From Mesobaculum littorinae (lineage in GTDB: Bacteria > Pseudomonadota > Alphaproteobacteria > Rhodobacterales > Rhodobacteraceae): a stretch of DNA of 64,000 bases. This document shows, one piece after another, positions 59,979 to 64,000 of the stretch (the stretch's first letter is position 1; each line of letters starts with the position of its first letter). Below the pieces are notes generated by a model. That model searched no databases. It worked only from the letters and a program-made list of their open reading frames with translations, and was not told the origin of the DNA. A program made the translations under genes and the position numbers. The DNA lies in contig NZ_RQXX01000004.1 in assembly GCF_004011175.1 (NCBI RefSeq), positions 62,001 to 126,000 on the forward strand, in the 5' to 3' direction.

Positions 59979-60349
59979 CCCCGTGTCTTGATCGTCCGGG
60001 CCGTGGCCGCCGGGCGCGTCATGTCGATGAAAAGGCCGATCAGCGCAGCCACCATCGCGGCCGTGGCGACCCAGCGGTGCAGCAACGCCGCGGCGACGAG
60101 CGTACCGAGGATCCCGAACAGAAGAAGGATGCGCAGCAGGTTCCGCCCGCCCCGACCGCCAAGCGCGGGCAGGACCAGCGCCGCGATGGCGATCACCACG
60201 CTGGCCGCGATGACCAGCAGCGCCCCCGCGGTGCCGGTCACCCCGGTCAATGGCGTCAGATAGGCGTATAGCATCAGGGCCAGCGTCGCGAGAGCGGCGC
60301 CGAAGATCACGATGGCTCCACCACGGTAGCGGATGGGTCTTGTCGTCAT
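59975..60349 (-). CDS. Small four-helix membrane protein, anchor of the PQQ dehydrogenase
   Basis: A 124-residue protein with four hydrophobic segments (GGAIVIFGAALATLALMLYA; ALLVIAASVVIAIAALVLPA; ILLLFGILGTLVAAALL; MVAALIGLFIDMTRPA). Size and layout match the N-terminal membrane domain of mGDH, which binds ubiquinone, encoded here as its own gene. GGAG lies six bases before ATG 60349. Its TGA overlaps the start of the catalytic gene, so both are made together. A 210-base spacer separates it from the LysR gene. Confidence 0.8.
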   Translation of the reverse strand: MTTRPIRYRGGAIVIFGAALATLALMLYAYLTPLTGVTGTAGALLVIAASVVIAIAALVLPALGGRGGRNLLRILLLFGILGTLVAAALLHRWVATAAMVAALIGLFIDMTRPAATARTIKTRG

Positions 60350-60559
60350 GGAAGGCTCCTGTTCGTGGGCTGGGAAGACCGGCACAGCCTGTCCGCCTTC
60401 CGTGGTCGCGCCGCGGTTCGCGGCACCGGCGACGCACCACATAGCCGCATCATCGCGTGCGACGAGGCCCCGCAATGGCGGAACCCGGGATTTTCCCGGC
60501 GGCAAGGCCCGCGCGGAGCCGTTATCCCGCCCGGCGGGGCGCCTGCCCCGAGGCGGCGG

Positions 60560-61471
60560 CTAGCCCGCCCGCCCCGTCAGCGCGGAGGCATAGGCCGTCC
60601 GCATCGCCTCCACGAAGGCCGTCACCGGGGTGCGTTCGGGCCGCGCGGCCAGCTGCGTCACGGCAAGGTCCAGCGACATCGGGCGGGACAGCGGAAGGAT
60701 CCGCATGTCGCGGCCGTCCAGAGCCGAGGCGGACAGCTGGTCGACGATGGTGCAGGCGCCCGCGCCGCGCGCCAGACCCACCGCGAAGGGAATGCTGAGC
60801 GCCGTCAGCCGCCGCCGCGGCGTGATCCTGCGGCGCTGCAGCTCGCCCTCGACCATGGCGCCGAGGGGGGCATAGATATTGTGGTTCACGTAATCTTCGT
60901 CCTGAAGCCATGCGAGGTCGAACACCTCTTCGTCCGAGCGGGGGTGGCTGCGCGGGATCGCGGCGACCAGCGGCATCTGCCCGATGATCCATTGCTGCAA
61001 TTCCGGCCGATCCCCCCAGGCGCCGCCGACGCCAAGGTCGATCGAGCCCTCGCGCAGCGCCGGAAGCTGCTGGTTCTGGCGGCCCGAGTCCACCACGATC
61101 TCAAGCTCGGGGAACTGCCGGTAGAGCATGCCCACCGCGGCGGGCAGCACACGCCCCGACAGCGCCGCGGTGGCCATGATCCGCAGCGCCTCCTGCTGGC
61201 CGCGGCGGATCGATTCGACCGATTGCTCGACCTGGCTCAGCCGTTCGAAAAGGCCCCCGCTTTCAGCATAGAGACGCTGCGCTTCCCACGTGGATTCCAG
61301 CCGCCCCGAGACATTGCGGAAAAGAGCGAGCCCCAGCTCGTCCTCGAAGATCTGCAGATGACGGCTGACAGTGGGCTGCGACAGGCGCATCCGGCGGGCG
61401 GCGGCACTGACGCTTTCAGCCTCGAATACGGTACGAAATACCTGAAGCCTGTGCAGGTTCACCCGGTCCAT
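60560..61471 (-). CDS. LysR-family transcriptional regulator
   Basis: A 303-residue LysR protein: winged helix-turn-helix in residues 1-65 (LHRLQVFRTVFEAESVSAAA, RLSQPTVSRHLQIFEDEL) and a two-lobe effector domain after residue 90. It is divergent from dctM across 215 bases, so it most likely controls the TRAP transporter genes, and it lies upstream of the PQQ dehydrogenase pair on the same strand. Effector unknown, plausibly the TRAP substrate. Confidence 0.93.
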   Translation of the reverse strand: MDRVNLHRLQVFRTVFEAESVSAAARRMRLSQPTVSRHLQIFEDELGLALFRNVSGRLESTWEAQRLYAESGGLFERLSQVEQSVESIRRGQQEALRIMATAALSGRVLPAAVGMLYRQFPELEIVVDSGRQNQQLPALREGSIDLGVGGAWGDRPELQQWIIGQMPLVAAIPRSHPRSDEEVFDLAWLQDEDYVNHNIYAPLGAMVEGELQRRRITPRRRLTALSIPFAVGLARGAGACTIVDQLSASALDGRDMRILPLSRPMSLDLAVTQLAARPERTPVTAFVEAMRTAYASALTGRAG

Positions 61472-61578
61472 GCGCTCTCCGATCTGCCCAATATTGCAGC
61501 AAATGCGCCAGTTATCGCATCGCGCGCCACGGGACCCCTCACCCCAGCCCCCCTAGCCGCACCTTCGAAGGCGCGGCT

Positions 61579-61637
61579 TTGACGCCATTTTTCGCCCGCC
61601 CATAGCTCTTGTCTATAGATCAACCAAAATTTATCGT
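61579..61637 (+). promoter_or_regulatory. Candidate promoter region of dctM-dctP
   Basis: Two overlapping options: TTGACG (61579-61584) with a weak -10 near 61602, and TTGTCT (61609-61614), 17 bases, TATCGT (61632-61637). The region is AT-richer than its surroundings and lies in the LysR/dctM divergent spacer. Confidence 0.35.
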
Positions 61638-61686
61638 ATTGCCTATGGGCGGCAAGTTCAATTGCATCTTCCGAAAGGAGACGACG

Positions 61687-62970
61687 ATGCCGATCTTGCC
61701 CTTCCTCTTTCTCTTCGCGACGCTGCTTTCGGGGTCGGCCATCGCCTATTTCGTGGGGGGTGCGACGATCGTGGGGTTCTTCACCCTCGACCAGGCGCGC
61801 TATCTCGCGGCGCTGCCGCAACGCGCGATGAGCCAGCTGGACGTGTTCGCCTTTCTCGCCATGCCGCTCTTCATCCTGACGGGCGAGCTGATGAACCGGG
61901 GCGGGGTGACGCAGGCGCTGATCCGCTTTTCGCTGTCGATGCTGGGCCGGTTCAAGGGCGGCATGGCGCATGTCAACATCATGACCTCGGTGTTCTTCGC
62001 CGGGATCTCGGGCTCGGCCACCGCCGATGCCGCGGCGCTGGGCAACACGCTGGTGCCCGAGATGGAGCGTCAGGGCTATTCGCGCGACTATGCCACCGCG
62101 ATCACGGCGGCGTCGTCGATCATCGGGCCGATCATCCCGCCGTCGATCATCCTGATCTTCTACGGCGCACTTTTGAACACCTCGGTCGTGGCGCTGTTCG
62201 CGGCGGGCGTGGTGCCGGGCCTTCTGCTTGCCGCCGTGTTGATGGCCGTCAACGCCGTCATGGCGCACCGCTACGACCACCCCGGCGGCAAGGGATCGGA
62301 GATCCCTCCGTTCTGGTCATCGCTGGCAACGGCGCTTCCGGCGCTGTCGCTTCCGGTCATCATCCTGTCGGGGATCCTCTTCGGCTTCATGACCCCGGCC
62401 GAGGCGGCGGGCGTCGCGTCGCTGGCCGCGCTGGCGGTCGGGATGTTCTACGGCCAGCTGACCTTCCGCGACATCCACGAGGCGCTGCTGCGCACAGTCG
62501 TACTGTCGGGCGCGGTATTCATCATCCTCGTGGCGGTGGCGACCTTCGGCTACCTCACCTCGATCGAGCAGTTGCCGCGCAAGCTGGCCGCGCTGATCGG
62601 CGAGGTCGGGCTGGACGCCACCGGCTACATGATCGTGCTGAACCTGATCTTCCTGGCCGCGGGGATGATCATGGATGTCAAGGCCGCCGTCGCCCTTCTG
62701 GGCCCGCTGCTGATCCCGCCCGCGATCGCGCTGGGCGTGGACCCGGTGCACATGGGTATCCTCGTCGGGTTCAACCTGACCGTGGGGCTGCTGACCCCGC
62801 CGCTCGGGGGGGTGCTGCTGATCCTGTCGACGGTGGTCGACATCGGCTACTGGCGCCTCGTCCGGGCGACGCTGCCCTTCCTGATCGTCGAGCTGATCCT
62901 GCTGGGCGTGCTGATCTACGTGCCCGCGATTTCCCTGACGCTGCCGAGGTACCTCGGCCTGATCAACTGA
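61687..62970 (+). CDS. dctM: TRAP transporter large permease (DctM type)
   Basis: A 427-residue inner-membrane protein with about 12 helices that couples sodium entry to organic-acid uptake. Signatures: FLAMPLFILTGELMNRGG near residue 58, FFAGISGSATADAAALG near 103, and SSIIGPIIPPSIILIFYG near 143. AAAGGAG lies seven bases before ATG 61687. No small permease (DctQ) gene precedes it, and the protein has no fused DctQ part. Confidence 0.94.
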   Translation: MPILPFLFLFATLLSGSAIAYFVGGATIVGFFTLDQARYLAALPQRAMSQLDVFAFLAMPLFILTGELMNRGGVTQALIRFSLSMLGRFKGGMAHVNIMTSVFFAGISGSATADAAALGNTLVPEMERQGYSRDYATAITAASSIIGPIIPPSIILIFYGALLNTSVVALFAAGVVPGLLLAAVLMAVNAVMAHRYDHPGGKGSEIPPFWSSLATALPALSLPVIILSGILFGFMTPAEAAGVASLAALAVGMFYGQLTFRDIHEALLRTVVLSGAVFIILVAVATFGYLTSIEQLPRKLAALIGEVGLDATGYMIVLNLIFLAAGMIMDVKAAVALLGPLLIPPAIALGVDPVHMGILVGFNLTVGLLTPPLGGVLLILSTVVDIGYWRLVRATLPFLIVELILLGVLIYVPAISLTLPRYLGLIN

Positions 62971-62991
62971 CCAACCAACAGGAGAGACAAG

Positions 62992-63966
62992 ATGAAAAAG
63001 ACCCTTCTCGCCGCGTCCGTCAGCCTGACCGCGCTGACCGGCACCGCCGCACTGGCGATGGATGACGTCATCGTCGCCTTCGCCGGCACCGAAGATCTGC
63101 AGAACGATGCCGAATACGTCTTCATCCATGCCTTCGCGGAAAGCCTTGCCGAACACGACGTCAACGTCGTTGTGCACCCGTCCAACACGCTGGGCAAGGA
63201 AAGCGACCGCTTCGACCAGACCAGCCAGGGGCTGATCGCCGTCAACATCGCCAATGGCGGCTCGCTGATGAAGGCGTCCGACTGGGCCTCGACCCTGTTC
63301 CTGCCCTTCCTGACCTCGGACGAGGCGTCGTTCGACCGTATGGTCGAGGACAGCGATGCGCTGGCCCGCATCAACGAAGAGGCCTCGCGCCTGGGCATCC
63401 GCGTTGCAGGGTTCGCGATGCGCGGCGGCAGCCTTGGGCTGTTCAACACCGAAAAGCCCATCACCCGGCTCGAGGACGTGGCCAACATGCGGCTGCGCGC
63501 GCAGAACGGCGATCAGGTCACCTTCATGTCGGCATGGGGCGCCACGCCCACCGTCGTCAGCTGGGCCGAAACGCCCAACGCCCTGCAGACCGGCGTCGCC
63601 ACGGGCCATTTCAACCCGCCCTCGACCGTCGTCGCCGCGGGTCAGGTCGAACTGCTCGACTACTTCACCCCGCTCGAAGCCGGGCCGGTGCCGAAGGTCA
63701 TCATGGTTTCTGACGACTGGTATTCCTTCCTGACCGAGGAAGAGCAGGGCTGGGTCGACGCGGCCATCGCCGACGGCATCGCCGCCAACCGCGACTGGGC
63801 CCTCGAACAGGTGTCGTATTTCGAGCAGACCATCCAGGACGGCGGCATCGAGATCACCGAGCTCGAAGACGGTGAGCGCGACAAGTTCGTCGAGGCGTCG
63901 CGGTCGGTCTGGAACAAGATCGTGCCGCAGGAAGACGTCGACTACATCTCGCAGTTCGTCGACTGA
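62992..63966 (+). CDS. dctP: TRAP transporter periplasmic binding protein (DctP type)
   Basis: A 324-residue exported receptor with signal peptide MKKTLLAASVSLTALTGTAA ending ALA, then the two-lobe DctP fold. The conserved arginine that holds a carboxylate is likely in NMRLRAQNGDQ near residue 166. GGAGAG precedes ATG 62992, 21 bases after dctM. The order M then P differs from the usual P-Q-M, and a dctQ may follow beyond the window. The palindrome CCGTCGCGACGG (63973-63984) lies seven bases after the stop. Confidence 0.92.
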   Translation: MKKTLLAASVSLTALTGTAALAMDDVIVAFAGTEDLQNDAEYVFIHAFAESLAEHDVNVVVHPSNTLGKESDRFDQTSQGLIAVNIANGGSLMKASDWASTLFLPFLTSDEASFDRMVEDSDALARINEEASRLGIRVAGFAMRGGSLGLFNTEKPITRLEDVANMRLRAQNGDQVTFMSAWGATPTVVSWAETPNALQTGVATGHFNPPSTVVAAGQVELLDYFTPLEAGPVPKVIMVSDDWYSFLTEEEQGWVDAAIADGIAANRDWALEQVSYFEQTIQDGGIEITELEDGERDKFVEASRSVWNKIVPQEDVDYISQFVD

Positions 63967-64000
63967 CGCGCATCCGTCGCGACGGGGTGGCGGGGCCGCA

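Overview
The window is a high-GC (about 69%) chromosomal segment of an alphaproteobacterium, most likely a member of the Rhodobacteraceae (Roseobacter-type). This rests on gene content and order: rsmI-yraN-gshB, glnD-murJ, panC-panB, a cob operon with CbiX and a CbiG-CobJ fusion, an NDUFA9-like protein, and compact ATGA-overlapping operons. I see no plasmid, phage, transposase, integrase or CRISPR signature. I recognise 55 protein genes and one tRNA-Leu(CAG). Genus cannot be decided by eye.

Layout. 1-6278 (minus): gltD, a GFA-family gene and gltB (cut by the left edge), i.e. glutamate synthase. 6494-8290: uppP convergent with an NDUFA9-like reductase. 8442-8528: tRNA-Leu. 8813-13920: an XRE-type regulator and a tight operon pyrK-pyrD(class 1B)-M20 carbamoyl-amidase-pyrE-unknown, which looks like a pyrimidine/orotate side pathway. 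14163-16699: LysR regulator divergent from mmsA. 17344-24602 (minus): corrin-ring operon (small membrane protein, cbiX, cobH, cobL, cobI, cbiG-cobJ, cobM). 24943-27438 (minus): FAD/GcvT dimethylglycine-dehydrogenase-like gene. 27794-29451: panC-panB. 29686-34489: glycerol-3-phosphate/phosphodiester uptake operon ugpB-A-E-Q-C. 34695-36150: glutathionyl-hydroquinone-reductase-like GST overlapping tail to tail with a degenerate receiver protein. 36306-38729: DUF1636-like gene, cobC and cobD (late cobalamin steps). 38799-42823: lytic transglycosylase, the two halves of MnmC as divergent genes, and an EamA exporter. 43002-45275 (minus): rsmI-yraN-gshB. 45367-50961: LpoA-like lipoprotein, glnD, murJ. 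51169-54067 (minus): a hybrid histidine kinase with a degenerate receiver and a rhomboid-fold protein lacking the catalytic residues. 54161-57162: trpS, a VOC protein, an aminotransferase. 57477-60349 (minus): a PQQ glucose-dehydrogenase-like enzyme split into a membrane subunit and a periplasmic subunit. 60560-63966: LysR regulator divergent from TRAP transporter genes dctM and dctP.

Themes. Nitrogen metabolism (gltBD, glnD), envelope building (uppP, murJ, lytic transglycosylase, LpoA-like), cofactors (cobalamin, pantothenate, glutathione) and nutrient uptake (ugp, TRAP) dominate. The points most worth a second look are the pyrKD-amidase-pyrE module with matching operator-like sites at both ends of its regulator, the split PQQ dehydrogenase with a long acidic linker, the conserved-fold but catalytically empty rhomboid, a 33-bp repeat present three times at gene borders, and two genes with in-frame 15-bp tandem repeats.
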